Assembly: GCF_013030985.1 (NCBI RefSeq)
Contig: NZ_WPYP01000011.1
Location: forward strand, 1-64,000
Source of the DNA: Ruegeria arenilitoris
Lineage (GTDB): Bacteria > Pseudomonadota > Alphaproteobacteria > Rhodobacterales > Rhodobacteraceae
Length of the DNA: 64,000 nucleotides
Reading direction: 5' to 3'
Below, in pieces: positions 35,331 to 46,902 of this stretch. The notes beneath the pieces were generated by a model. It was given only the letters and a program-made list of their open reading frames with translations, searched no databases and was not told the origin of the DNA. Both the position numbers and the translations under genes were made by a program. Numbering within the stretch: position 1 is the first letter of the stretch; every line of letters starts with the position of its first letter.

Positions 35331-36218
35331 ATGCTTCTCGACAACCTCCGCCTCTTCCTCACTATTGCTGAAAAAGGCAGTTTGGTTGCAGCCGCCCGAG
35401 AGGCAGGCTTGTCGAGCACAACTGTCTCCGAACGGCTCGCTGCGCTGGAAACACACTACGGTGTGGTATTGTTCAACCGAACGACACGCTCAATCAGTTT
35501 GACCGAAGAGGGCCGGGTTCTGGTCGATGGCGCCAAGAGCGTTCTCAGTGAAGTCACAGACCTCGACACCCGCATTCGCCTCGGCGCCGAAACCCTTTCT
35601 GGCCTGATCCGCGTCAGTGCGCCCATTGATTTAGGTCGTGGTGTTGTCTCTGACGTGATCGCTGAATTCACCGAAGAGAACCCGGCTGTTTCAATAGAAC
35701 TGTCGCTATCCGATGGCTATGTCGATCTCGTGGGCCAGGGTTTTGACCTGGCTGTTCGGTTTGGGGACATCACCGACAGCTCACTTCGAATACGTAACCT
35801 CGGAAGCTACCAGCGGTTCGTCTGCGCAGCACCCAGCTATCTGGCGAAGTACGGAGCACCAGAACGGCCCGAAGACCTCGCAAATCATAACTGCCTGATT
35901 ATGCGTTTCGGCGGTTCGCTCGACAACGTTTGGGAGTTTGGCTCAGGCCGAGAACGCCGACATGTCCCGGTCAAGGGAAACCGAATTGTAAATGATGGCT
36001 CGCTTATCCGCAGTTGGGCTCTGGCAGGTCACGGCATTGTGTTGAAGTCGGAGCTGGATGTTGGCGATGATGTCAAAACCGGAAAGCTGGTAGCCCTGTT
36101 AGGCGATTTCCTCCCGCCACCCAAGCCGCTACAAATGATGTTTCCACCCAGTCGAGCCCAACCTCGACGAGTGGCTGCGCTCGCACAGTACCTACACCGG
36201 AAAATGGGTGCGATCTAA
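35331..36218 (+). CDS. LysR-family transcriptional regulator
   Basis: A 295-residue regulator with an N-terminal winged helix (LFLTIAEKGSLVAAAREAGLSSTTVSERLAALE) and an effector-binding domain (IRVSAPIDLGRGVVSD onward). It is transcribed away from the ABM-oxidoreductase-VOC operon, the usual layout for a LysR protein controlling the divergent genes. The inducer is likely a quinone or aldehyde-type compound given those genes, but this is inference. Confidence 0.93.
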   Translation: MLLDNLRLFLTIAEKGSLVAAAREAGLSSTTVSERLAALETHYGVVLFNRTTRSISLTEEGRVLVDGAKSVLSEVTDLDTRIRLGAETLSGLIRVSAPIDLGRGVVSDVIAEFTEENPAVSIELSLSDGYVDLVGQGFDLAVRFGDITDSSLRIRNLGSYQRFVCAAPSYLAKYGAPERPEDLANHNCLIMRFGGSLDNVWEFGSGRERRHVPVKGNRIVNDGSLIRSWALAGHGIVLKSELDVGDDVKTGKLVALLGDFLPPPKPLQMMFPPSRAQPRRVAALAQYLHRKMGAI

Positions 36219-36265
36219 CCCAAACGGGAACAGGCAGCTGCGAACTGTTCCAAGAGGGCAATATT

Positions 36266-36778
36266 TCAGCGCTCAGTTTCAAGATCACTCAACGACCCAC
36301 CACCTTTTTGGAAGTCGCGCCAGACCCAGACCATTCGATCCACAAACCACATTTTACCACCTGAGATCATAACGATTCCAAGGCAGGTGAACCCGATATC
36401 GAACATCCACAGCCCATAAGCAAATGGTACGAAACCCAACCCGCTTCCAACAGCCAGTGCTTTTGCAACTCTCTTGTGGTGCGCTGCGACCTTGTCGCGG
36501 TGCCGCAGCCACACACGCTCACCTAGCACGCCTTGCGCCGACCAGCTGTCGAAGCTTTTGGGTTGTGGAAACACGCGTGGATTCAGCCAGATCCAAACCA
36601 GAACGATAGCAATGGCCACCCATGCCCAGCCTCCTACCCAAGCGCGGCTCCAGATCGCCACAGCCAAAAGCGGCAGTGGCGTCAACACACGGGTCCAGAC
36701 TGACAAAGGATTGGCATGTCGAAGCCAAACCTCGTCTTTCATCCCCATAAGACGCTCGGAGAACCGAACTATATCCAT
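36266..36778 (-). CDS. Small membrane protein, resembles DUF6653
   Basis: A 170-residue protein with two hydrophobic regions (about residues 30-65 and 110-145) and a characteristic tryptophan-rich core: DEVWLRHANPLSVWTRV, WIWLNPRVFPQPKSFDSW and GERVWLRHRDKV. I recall these blocks from the unassigned DUF6653 family. ATG 36778 gives MDIVRFSERLMGM. No ribosome site is clear. Function unknown; convergent with the LysR gene. Confidence 0.6.
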   Translation of the reverse strand: MDIVRFSERLMGMKDEVWLRHANPLSVWTRVLTPLPLLAVAIWSRAWVGGWAWVAIAIVLVWIWLNPRVFPQPKSFDSWSAQGVLGERVWLRHRDKVAAHHKRVAKALAVGSGLGFVPFAYGLWMFDIGFTCLGIVMISGGKMWFVDRMVWVWRDFQKGGGSLSDLETER

Positions 36779-37036
36779 GCGCTCATCTCCGAAAATCAAC
36801 ACGCTCGTCAGCGTGCTTGCACACTCAAAACTTATCTCGAACAATTCTCGCTACAGCCGTCGAGTTGTACCGGTTCTAATCCACAAAAGCTGAACTATCA
36901 CCTGGTAGTGACCGACGACACGCGTGGACCCACGGTGGTCAGCGGAAAAAAATGCGACCGAGGCGTAATCAACTCATCTCTCTCAGCATCGACTTTGCGC
37001 TTGAAAATGATCGTTGGCGGATCACCCGCAAGAATA
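36779..37036. other. Non-coding stretch of the decaying region
   Basis: 258 bases between the DUF6653-like gene and the DHFR-like pseudogene. Short open frames are present on both strands but none has a ribosome site, coding composition or a recognisable family. Confidence 0.5.
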
Positions 37037-37669
37037 TTATGACCCGCAATGAAGCCGTTGAGGTTTAATGCTCACACCAAAAAAACTGTCACGTTCGGGC
37101 CGATAGAACTGCATCGTTGCACCATTTCCGCAGTGCTCAAATCTGGTGAGCTTTAGTTGGCACGGCGGACTGCCGTTCTCGAAAAGACGCTTTCCACTGC
37201 CGACAACCACCGGAAAAATCCACAAGCGGAACTCGTCGATAAGGTTATGGGCTAGAAGCGTTTATATCAGTTGGGCGCTACCATGCACCTGCAAAAGAGG
37301 CCTATCCTGTGCCTTCAAACCCGAGATTTCTTCGGCAACTTCATTGTTGATCGCGAGTGAGTTTTCCCAGCGCAAACTGTCAGGCTGCGAAGTCATTACG
37401 TATTTCCTTGCGCCATTCATTCGGTCTGAATGAGCGGACTTTGGTGCGTTCGGCCAGTGACTCGCGAAGATGTCGTAGGTCTTGCGACCAAAAACCATGT
37501 CATATGGCTCGGACATGGCGTGACGCTCGACCTGATCCATCACGCCGTCCCAATATGGCGCGGCCCAGCCACCGTTTTCAAATCCTTCCGAAGGGCCTTC
37601 TTCTGGCATACTCGGGGATTGCATCACGCCATCGAGCGTCACGAATGTCAGAATGGCAAGCTGTCGCGT
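37037..37669 (-). pseudogene. Broken dihydrofolate-reductase/RibD-C family gene
   Basis: The minus-strand frame encodes a DHFR-fold protein of the YyaP/RibD-C type (LTFVTLDGVMQSPSMPEEG, MVFGRKTYDIFASHWP, LWIFPVVVGSGKRLFENG). Two lesions occur: the expected start codon position, with AGGA upstream, reads ACG (37667-37669) in ACG-CGA-CAG where family members have Met-Arg, and a TAA at 37262-37264 stands where a Gln codon (CAA) is expected (QLI-stop-TLLAHNLIDEF). The frame is otherwise intact on both sides, so the damage is recent. A GTG at 37642 could start a partial product. Confidence 0.75.
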
Positions 37670-37681
37670 GTGTCCTACCTG

Positions 37682-37816
37682 TCAGCTAACTTCTCTTGCA
37701 GAAAGACACTCGGCGAGCTTGTCAACGGCCTGATTCCAGCCACCGGCACCTGCCGTGCCCGCTTCAACACCGATGTGGACCATGGTCATTAAAGTTTTGC
37801 CATTCACTTCACAGGA
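37682..37816 (-). pseudogene. 3' remnant of an SRPBCC/AHSA1-family gene abutting gyrB
   Basis: Directly after the gyrB stop, the minus strand encodes EVNGKTLMTMVHIGVEAGT and GWNQAVDKLAECLSAREVS before a stop at 37682-37684. This reads like the last ~40 residues of an SRPBCC (AHSA1-like) protein. The first two-thirds are absent, so the gene was truncated, apparently at a junction immediately behind gyrB. It ends 13 nt upstream of the DHFR-like pseudogene; such gene pairs are common in intact form. Confidence 0.6.
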
Positions 37817-40336
<2,520 letters not shown>

Positions 40337-40909
40337 TCAAAGCCGATCGAGGTCCGCCGCGATATCCTCGGCGATTTCCACCGCGTTCACGTCATCGCGC
40401 TCGGCGGACAACCGCAGCCCCAGAAGGTCAGATTGATACCGCGCGGCAAGGCGGTCCGGGTCGCGGTCCAAGGCGATCTCTCCGACCTGTTGCGCGCGGC
40501 GAAACAGGTCTGCAAAGCAGGTCTTCATCGCGACCATATGGGCGCGGGCCTGACCAGCCAGATCATGATCCTTGGCCTGTAGCTCGGCATAGGTCTTGGC
40601 CAACATACAGGCTTTGGTCGGCAGTCCCGACGCCTCGACCACGCGACGCGGCTGCGCCTTGAGCGCACCGAGCGGCCCCAGTTCCTCCGCCAGTGCCATC
40701 ATGTTTGCGACCCCGTCCTGCGCATAGCGCTCCAGCGCCAAGGCATAGAGCGCATCTTTCGACCCGAACGCGGCATAAAAGCTGCCCGGCTTCAGCTTCA
40801 ACTCCCGCTCCAGATCCTTCAGCGACGTCCCGGCCCAACCATGACGCCAGAAAATGTCACGGGCCTGCGCGATCAGCGCGTCTCGGTCATAGGAAGGTTT
40901 GCGGGGCAT
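40337..40909 (-). CDS. TetR-family repressor, divergent from the AhpD-like gene
   Basis: A 190-residue regulator with an N-terminal helix-turn-helix (DALIAQARDIFWRHGWAGTSLKDLERELKLKPGSFYAAF) and a ligand-binding C-terminal domain. Start at ATG 40909 (MPRKPSYD). Two matching palindromes between it and the divergent carboxymuconolactone-decarboxylase-family gene are likely its operators, giving joint autorepression and control of the enzyme. The inducer is unknown. Confidence 0.92.
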   Translation of the reverse strand: MPRKPSYDRDALIAQARDIFWRHGWAGTSLKDLERELKLKPGSFYAAFGSKDALYALALERYAQDGVANMMALAEELGPLGALKAQPRRVVEASGLPTKACMLAKTYAELQAKDHDLAGQARAHMVAMKTCFADLFRRAQQVGEIALDRDPDRLAARYQSDLLGLRLSAERDDVNAVEIAEDIAADLDRL

Positions 40910-40923
40910 CGTCTTCACCAATT

Positions 40924-40965
40924 CTTGAACGTTCGCTCAAATATATACTTGAGCGACCGCTCAAG
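40924..40965. promoter_or_regulatory. Tandem TetR-type operators
   Basis: Two related inverted repeats, CTTGAACGTTCGCTCAA (40924-40940) and CTTGAGCGACCGCTCAAG (40948-40965), flank ATATATACT, which looks like the -10 of a promoter for the divergent genes. Half-site TTGAGCG. Typical arrangement for dimeric TetR repressors. Confidence 0.65.
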
Positions 40966-41009
40966 AAACCCTATTTCTGTCTCATCACGCCAGAAACAGG
41001 AGTTCCGAC

Positions 41010-41576
41010 ATGGCCAATTTCCCGTCTCATGATCTCGAAACCGCGCCCGAAGGGTCCAAACTGCTGCTCGAGAAATCTCAGGCCGCATTCGGTCGTCTGC
41101 CCGGCCTGCACAAGGTAATGGCGGAAAGCCCACAGCATCTGGAAGGCTATCAGGTTCTGCACGGCCTGTTCCTGCAGACCGATTTCGACAATGACGAGAA
41201 AACCGTCGTCTGGCAGACCATCAACGTGGAAAACGAATGTCACTACTGCGTGCCTGCCCACACCGGCATCGCCAAAATGATGAAGGTCTCGGACGAGATC
41301 ACCGAAGCCCTGCGCAACGAAACACCGCTGCCGTCGGCCAAGCTGGAAGCTCTCCGCACCTTCACCTTGCAAGTGATGGAAACCCGCGGCAACCCGACCG
41401 AGGCGCAACTGCAGGCGTTCTTTGACGCCGGCTACTCGCACCGCGCAGTTCTGGACGTGGTGCTGGGCTTGGCGCAAAAAACCATGTCGAACTACATCAA
41501 CCACATGGCGCAAACGCCAGTAGACGAAGTTTTCCACCCCCTGCTTTGGGAACGCAAAGTCAACGAACCGGCTTAA
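41010..41576 (+). CDS. Carboxymuconolactone-decarboxylase / AhpD-like protein
   Basis: A 188-residue all-helical protein of the AhpD/CMD fold. The redox and proton-relay motif Glu74-x2-Cys77-x2-Cys80-x3-His84 (ENECHYCVPAHTG) is complete, so a peroxidase or disulfide-reductase activity of the AhpD type is more likely than decarboxylation. ATG 41010 follows CAGGAGTTCCGAC. Probably repressed by the divergent TetR protein. Confidence 0.9.
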   Translation: MANFPSHDLETAPEGSKLLLEKSQAAFGRLPGLHKVMAESPQHLEGYQVLHGLFLQTDFDNDEKTVVWQTINVENECHYCVPAHTGIAKMMKVSDEITEALRNETPLPSAKLEALRTFTLQVMETRGNPTEAQLQAFFDAGYSHRAVLDVVLGLAQKTMSNYINHMAQTPVDEVFHPLLWERKVNEPA

Positions 41577-41662
41577 AAGGTCAGGACCGAGCCCTCAGCG
41601 GCATCTCATGTCTGGGCTCGGTCGCTCAGCCGTCAGCATTGGTGGTGAAACAGCGCTATGGT

Positions 41663-42436
41663 TCAGGCACCGCTGAGGCGCAGATGTAACTTGCTCGCAC
41701 TGTCCCAAAGGTCTTGACGTGCTCTTTGTGCAGGCGTGCTCAACCAATCTTGGGCCGCTTGTTCTTCTGCATCAATCAAACTGTCCAAAAGCGGATCTGT
41801 GTTTGGAATTTCAGCGCGTTCTTTCGCCGAGATTTTCTGTTCCACAAGGCGGTCAATCGCGGCCCGGGTAGCGTCGTTCAGATCGCACCCCAGCATTAGA
41901 CCGGCCATATGCATCGGCGGCAGAGCCTGTTGTTGCAATCTCATCCAGCGCAACGCCAGAGCCGGTCGCAGAACATAGAAGTACCGCTTGATCCGCGGAT
42001 GCCCGCCCGGACCGATCAGACGGCTGCGCTGACGCGACATTAACCTCAGGTAGTGCCACGTGACCGACCTGCGATCAAGCGCCTGCGCGCAAAACCCGGT
42101 CAATAGGTCAACAGCTTCAGGGTCACCCAAGTAACGGATCGGAGATTGCAGCCATTCACCGATGACCGCATTCGACCCCACGGCCAGCTTCAGTGCCTTG
42201 CCCAACTCCCATCCGGACAGGTCAAGTTCATCGTCGATGGGCCGCTCTACTACGTCCCGAACCTGATCCAGCCGGTAGTGCCACTGCACCGGCCTCGCAT
42301 ACACAAACCGTACGTCGTAATTGCTATCCGGAGAATGAAATCCCCAGGCGCGCGACCCCGATTCAACAGCAAACAGAATGCGAATATCCTCATCGCGCTC
42401 GATTTCTTTCAGCTTTCGTATGATCCTGTCGCGCAT
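41663..42436 (-). CDS. Predicted nucleotidyltransferase (COG3541-type, polymerase-beta fold)
   Basis: A 257-residue cytoplasmic protein. The nucleotidyltransferase signature ESGSRAWGFHSPDSNYDVRFVY (residues 19-40, given here as two parts: the GSRAWG loop and the DSNYDVR metal site) is visible, with Asn in the place where many relatives have the first Asp of SDYD, so catalysis may be altered. The remainder is the helical COG3541 extension. I prefer ATG 42436 because GGAG lies 5 nt upstream; an ATG at 42460 overlaps the recF stop but has no ribosome site. It follows recF on the same strand. Target unknown. Confidence 0.8.
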   Translation of the reverse strand: MRDRIIRKLKEIERDEDIRILFAVESGSRAWGFHSPDSNYDVRFVYARPVQWHYRLDQVRDVVERPIDDELDLSGWELGKALKLAVGSNAVIGEWLQSPIRYLGDPEAVDLLTGFCAQALDRRSVTWHYLRLMSRQRSRLIGPGGHPRIKRYFYVLRPALALRWMRLQQQALPPMHMAGLMLGCDLNDATRAAIDRLVEQKISAKERAEIPNTDPLLDSLIDAEEQAAQDWLSTPAQRARQDLWDSASKLHLRLSGA

Positions 42437-42452
42437 GGCCGCTCCGACAGCT

Positions 42453-43559
42453 TCAGGCATCGCAGATATGAACATTTGACTGCCCATCCCGTTCATCAAC
42501 AGTAACGTTCTGCGCCCGCCCACCCAGTTCCGCGAACAGTTCGGGCCCGGTGCCCGTCATCCAGGCCTGAGCCCCCAGCGCGCAAATCTCATCATAAAGC
42601 GCCGCCCGCCGCCCGGCATCCAGATGCGCGGCCACCTCATCCAGCAACACGATCGGAGGCGCACCCACCATTCCGGCCAGCGCCCGCGCATTCGACAAGA
42701 TCAGCGAAACAAGCAACGCCTTCTGCTCTCCGGTCGAGCAATCCTTGGCCGGGACCCCCTTGGCCGTGAACACACCGTACAGATCTGAGCGATGCGGCCC
42801 GACGAGCGTGCGTCCCGCCGCCAAATCGCGGAACCGGCTTTCGTTCAGCGCCTCGCGCAGATCCTCGGCCGTTTCGGGCATTGCCCCTTCGGTTTGCACC
42901 AGTTCCAGATCAGCCGATGGGAAAGCGGTTTCCGCCTGCTCCTGCGCCGCGCGCAGGTGGTTCAACGCTGCCAAGCGCGCGGCATGAATGCGATGACCGG
43001 TCTCGGCCATCTGCCCCTCAAGCGCGGCGTACCAATGCGCGTCGCGCACCTGCTCTTTCAGCAGGCGGTTCCGTTCGCGCATGGATTTTTCATAGGTCAG
43101 GGACGCCTCGGCATGGGATGGGTCGAAACTCAACGCGATACGGTCCAGAAATCGCCGCCGCCCCTCGGCACCCTCGATCCACAACCGGTCCATGGACGGG
43201 ATAAGCCAAACAACGCGCGCCAGCTTACCCAAATCAATCTGACTGGACGCTTTGCCATCAATCCGGACCTGACGCGCTGCGCCGCCCTCTGACCATGTTT
43301 CGATCTCGTAGTTCTGCCCCTGTGCGTTCAGCAGACCGGACAGTTTCCAGCCCAGCGCCTCGGGGCGGCGGGTCATCTCGGCAGCGCTCGCCCGTCGCAT
43401 CCCGCGACCGGGTGAGAACAAGGACACAGCTTCCAGAATGTTGGTCTTACCAGCCCCGTTCGGCCCATGGATCGCCACCGGCCGCCCATCCAAAGACAAC
43501 CGCGCCAGCTTATGGGACCGGAAATGCGAGACCGTAAGTTCGGTCAGGGCCAAAGTCAT
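42453..43559 (-). CDS. recF: RecF, gap-repair recombination mediator ATPase
   Basis: Loads RecA at gapped DNA with RecO and RecR. The 368-residue SMC-like ATPase has Walker A IHGPNGAGKTNILEAVSLFSPG near residue 34, CSTGEQKALLVSLIL (ABC signature) and Walker B PIVLLDEVAAHLD near residue 305. Usual length. It follows dnaN by 39 nt on the same strand. Confidence 0.96.
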   Translation of the reverse strand: MTLALTELTVSHFRSHKLARLSLDGRPVAIHGPNGAGKTNILEAVSLFSPGRGMRRASAAEMTRRPEALGWKLSGLLNAQGQNYEIETWSEGGAARQVRIDGKASSQIDLGKLARVVWLIPSMDRLWIEGAEGRRRFLDRIALSFDPSHAEASLTYEKSMRERNRLLKEQVRDAHWYAALEGQMAETGHRIHAARLAALNHLRAAQEQAETAFPSADLELVQTEGAMPETAEDLREALNESRFRDLAAGRTLVGPHRSDLYGVFTAKGVPAKDCSTGEQKALLVSLILSNARALAGMVGAPPIVLLDEVAAHLDAGRRAALYDEICALGAQAWMTGTGPELFAELGGRAQNVTVDERDGQSNVHICDA

Positions 43560-43598
43560 GACCCCTCCCTTCTGTTAAGGATCACCCCGAAGGGTCGA

Positions 43599-44720
43599 TC
43601 AGACGCGCATCGGCATGACAACGTAAACCGCGCTTTGATCATTGCCTTCGCGCATCAATGTCGGATCACCGGCCGAATTGAACAGGAACACAGCGTTCTC
43701 ACGGTCCACCTGCGAGGCAATCTCGAGCAGGTACTTCGCATTGAAGCCGATCTCCAGCCGCTCATCGCCATAGGCCACGGCCAGTTCTTCCTCGGCGGCG
43801 CCGCTGTCCGGTGCATTGACCGACAAAACCAGCTTGTCCGCGTCCAATTGCAGCTTGACCGCGCGCGAGCGCTCGGACGAAACGGTGGCAACCCGGTCAA
43901 CAGCCTGCGCGAATTCGGCGGCGTCCACTTCCAGCTGGCGGGTGTTGCCCTGCGGAATCACCCGGGTGTAGTCGGGGAACGTGCCGTCGATCACCTTGGA
44001 CGTCAGCGTGATGTCGGGTGTCGCGAAACGGATTTTGGTTTCGCTGACCGAAACGGCGATGTCCATCTCGTCATCGTCCAACAGTTTGCGCAACTCGCCC
44101 ACGGTTTTGCGCGGCACGATCACGCCGGGCATGTCCGCCGCACCATCCGGCAGGTCGGCGTCGATGCGGGCCAGACGGTGGCCATCGGTGGCCACGCAGC
44201 GCAGCACCTTGCCGCCTTCGGACCCGTCGGCCACATGCATGTAGACGCCGTTCAGGTAATACCGGGTCTCTTCTGTCGAGATGGCGAATTTCGACTTGTC
44301 GAACAGCCGCCGCAGCAGCGCGGCCGAGGCAGAAAAGTTCGACTGATATTCCGAGGACGCCATCACCGGGAAATCCTCTTTCGGCAGCGTCGCCAACGAG
44401 AAGTTCGACCGCCCCGCTTCAACCGTCAAACGACCTGCGGCACTGTCGGCGGTCAGGGTCACCAGCGCGCCGTCCGGCAGCTTGCGCACGATCTCATGCA
44501 GGGTCGTTGCGGCCACGGTTGTGGCGCCCGCCTTTTCCACCTGCGCCGGGGCCTTGTCGACCACTTCGATATCCAGATCGGTGGCGCGGAACATGGCCTG
44601 ATCGCCTTCGGCCTCGATCAGTACGTTGGCAAGTATGGGAATGGTGTTGCGACGTTCGACAACAGATTGGGCCTGGGAAACGGCCTTGAGAAGGGTGCCG
44701 CGTTCGATGCTGATCTTCAT
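43599..44720 (-). CDS. dnaN: DNA polymerase III beta subunit (sliding clamp)
   Basis: Ring-shaped processivity clamp of the replicase. The 373-residue protein begins MKISIERGTLLKAVSQAQSVVERRNTIPILANVL and ends AVYVVMPMRV, both diagnostic. Three clamp domains of about 120 residues are expected from the length. It lies between dnaA (225 nt upstream, after a terminator) and recF. Confidence 0.98.
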   Translation of the reverse strand: MKISIERGTLLKAVSQAQSVVERRNTIPILANVLIEAEGDQAMFRATDLDIEVVDKAPAQVEKAGATTVAATTLHEIVRKLPDGALVTLTADSAAGRLTVEAGRSNFSLATLPKEDFPVMASSEYQSNFSASAALLRRLFDKSKFAISTEETRYYLNGVYMHVADGSEGGKVLRCVATDGHRLARIDADLPDGAADMPGVIVPRKTVGELRKLLDDDEMDIAVSVSETKIRFATPDITLTSKVIDGTFPDYTRVIPQGNTRQLEVDAAEFAQAVDRVATVSSERSRAVKLQLDADKLVLSVNAPDSGAAEEELAVAYGDERLEIGFNAKYLLEIASQVDRENAVFLFNSAGDPTLMREGNDQSAVYVVMPMRV

Positions 44721-44890
44721 ACCCTCAATTCCTCTGACTTGCGTGCCAACATGGGCGGGACTGGCACGTTAGCGGTTCCACCCTGAGGCACAAGGATTTT
44801 TTATGGTTTTCTGGGTCGGAACGCCCAATGCGTCAAGGGCCGCGTGGCCCCGCGGGCACAGTTCCTGGGCAACCGTGGATTAAAGCGCAC

Positions 44891-44920
44891 AAAAAAGCCC
44901 CGGGCGCGAAGGTCCGGGGC
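44891..44920 (-). terminator. Terminator of dnaA
   Basis: On the minus strand GCCCCGG, ten-base loop with CTTCG, CCGGGGC, then TTTTTT, 26 nt after the dnaA stop. It separates dnaA from the dnaN-recF transcript. Confidence 0.9.
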
Positions 44921-44945
44921 ATTCCTGAGAGGCTTGAGGTAAGTC

Positions 44946-46343
44946 TCAGGCTTCCAGCGCGCGGCGCAGCATTTCCACGTCTTCGGCAATCTGGCCGTCG
45001 GTGGTTTTAAGTTCTTCGATGCGTTTGACACCATGCATCACCGTGGTGTGGTCACGCCCGCCAAAGCGGCGGCCGATCTCGGGCAGCGAGCGGCTGGTCA
45101 ATTGCTTGCAAAGATACATCGCCACCTGACGCGGGCGGGCATAGGACCGCAGGCGCTTGGGTCCGATGATGTCGGACAGGCGGATGTTGTAGTAATCCGA
45201 GACTTTGCGCTGGATCTCTTCGACGGTGATCTTGCGCTCGGATGCGCGCAGCACGTCGGCCAGACAGTCCTGCGTCAGCTCCATGTCGATCTCGCGCCCC
45301 ACCAGCGAGGCAAAGGCGAACAGACGGGTCAGGGCGCCTTCGAGCACGCGGACGTTGGTCGAGATGCGATGGGCGAGGAACTCAAGCACACCATCGGCAA
45401 TGGTCAGGTCTGGGTAAGTATTGCTGTATTGCTGCACCTTGTTCTGCAGGATGCCCAGACGCAGTTCGTAATCGGTCGGGTGCAGGTCGACGACCAGACC
45501 GCATTGCAGGCGTGATTTCACGCGGTCTTCCAGATCCTTGATCTCGCCCGGGGCGCGGTCGGCCGAGATGATGATCTGTTTGTTCTGGTCCACCAGCGCG
45601 TTGAAGGTGTGGAAGAACTCTTCCTGAGTCGAGTCCTTGCCCGCGATGAACTGCACGTCATCCACCATCAGTACATCGACCGAACGGAACAGGTGTTTGA
45701 AATCCATCATCCGGCGTTCGCGCAGAGCACGCACAAAGCGGTACATGAACTGTTCTGCGGACAGGTACAGCACATTCAGTTCGGGCCGCTTGGTTTTCAG
45801 CTCCCATGCAATGGCGTGCATCAGGTGGGTTTTACCCAGACCGACGCCACCATAGAGGACCAGCGGGTTGAAAGTGACCGGACCACCTTCCGCGACACGG
45901 CGCGCGGCGGCATGCGCCAGCTCGTTGGGCTTGCCGACCACGAAGCTGTCAAAGGTGAAACGCGCGTCCAATGGTGCGGCCTGAAGCGATTCCAGTGCAT
46001 CACCTGACGCCTCGGCCTGCTGTGACAGAGACTGGGATTGCGGCGCAGCCTGCGCGACAGCGGGCGCGGATACGAGTTCGTTGGACGGGCGCACCGGCGA
46101 ATTGGCGGCAACGCGAAATGCCAGGCGCTGCACCGACTCCCCTGCGGTATTCATCTCGTACAGGATGAGATCCGCAAAGTTCTGGCTTACATAATTGCCC
46201 ATGAAATTCGTCGGCACCGAAAAAACGGCTACGCCATCCTGCAGCTCTTGGAATTCAAGAGGTTCGATCCAGGTGGTATAGTTGTTCTTGCCGACTGCCT
46301 TGAGCAATTTGTTACGTAGTTGTCCCCATTTCTCTTGTGTCAT
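44946..46343 (-). CDS. dnaA: Chromosomal replication initiator DnaA
   Basis: Binds DnaA boxes and opens oriC. The 465-residue protein shows domain I (WGQLRNKLLKAVG...YTTWIEPLEF), the AAA+ domain III with LYGGVGLGKTHLMHAI and VDVLMVDDVQFIAGK, and the domain IV DNA-binding signature GGRDHTTVMHGVKRIEEL near the C-terminus. Start at ATG 46343 (MTQEKWGQ); the ATG at 46364 adds seven non-conserved residues. Confidence 0.98.
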   Translation of the reverse strand: MTQEKWGQLRNKLLKAVGKNNYTTWIEPLEFQELQDGVAVFSVPTNFMGNYVSQNFADLILYEMNTAGESVQRLAFRVAANSPVRPSNELVSAPAVAQAAPQSQSLSQQAEASGDALESLQAAPLDARFTFDSFVVGKPNELAHAAARRVAEGGPVTFNPLVLYGGVGLGKTHLMHAIAWELKTKRPELNVLYLSAEQFMYRFVRALRERRMMDFKHLFRSVDVLMVDDVQFIAGKDSTQEEFFHTFNALVDQNKQIIISADRAPGEIKDLEDRVKSRLQCGLVVDLHPTDYELRLGILQNKVQQYSNTYPDLTIADGVLEFLAHRISTNVRVLEGALTRLFAFASLVGREIDMELTQDCLADVLRASERKITVEEIQRKVSDYYNIRLSDIIGPKRLRSYARPRQVAMYLCKQLTSRSLPEIGRRFGGRDHTTVMHGVKRIEELKTTDGQIAEDVEMLRRALEA

Positions 46344-46902
46344 CAAGCGCCTCACGCATCCCATTCTTTATTGGCCTGTCGGCCTTATTACCCAGTTCCG
46401 GTTACCCGGTTATTTTGCATTCACTCGCAATAGGATACCCACACGCCAAACCACATTGGTCCGGCGGGACTGTCCCTTAAACTCAGCACAGCCTGACAAG
46501 CGGACACCCGAAAAGAGGGCGCCCCATAAGCCGGGTTGCGCGTCGCAAACATATTTTTTTAGACAGGGCTCAGATCTTTGGTGACCCAAAAACCTTTAGC
46601 AGATCAACAAACGGGCAGTGTCCGTTTGCCAACATTCGTTTCGCGACCATCCTGATGCCCGTCAGTTTGATCAATGAAACAGCCTGTCCCCCCAAGCGAG
46701 TGAATCGCTGACTTAGTGGTAACAAGAGGCCAAGGCGTACGGCAACGAAACTCTGATGTTGACTCGGGTCTTTGACCGAAAGAATCTCTCGTCTTCGTGA
46801 AGACGCGGCTTTCCGGCAACAGCATAAAAAAAGCGCCACAAATTGTGACGCTTTTGTAAACAATTCATCCGTGAGTTGTTGACCTTAGGTCAACCCGCGA
46901 GT
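46344..46902. other. 559-nt gene-free stretch between dnaA and rpsT
   Basis: Holds the dnaA promoter and, at its right end, the rpsT terminator. It is the natural place to look for an origin, but I see no cluster of TTATCCACA-type boxes: the best is TGTGGGTAT on the minus strand (46434-46442), two mismatches. A perfect GTTGACC-TTA-GGTCAAC hairpin lies at 46878-46894 just after rpsT. No gene is seen. Confidence 0.5.
46826..46855 (-). terminator. Terminator of rpsT
   Basis: On the minus strand AAAAGCGTCACAA pairs with TTGTGGCGCTTTT (one mismatch) and runs into TTTTTTT, 48 nt after the rpsT stop. Confidence 0.85.
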
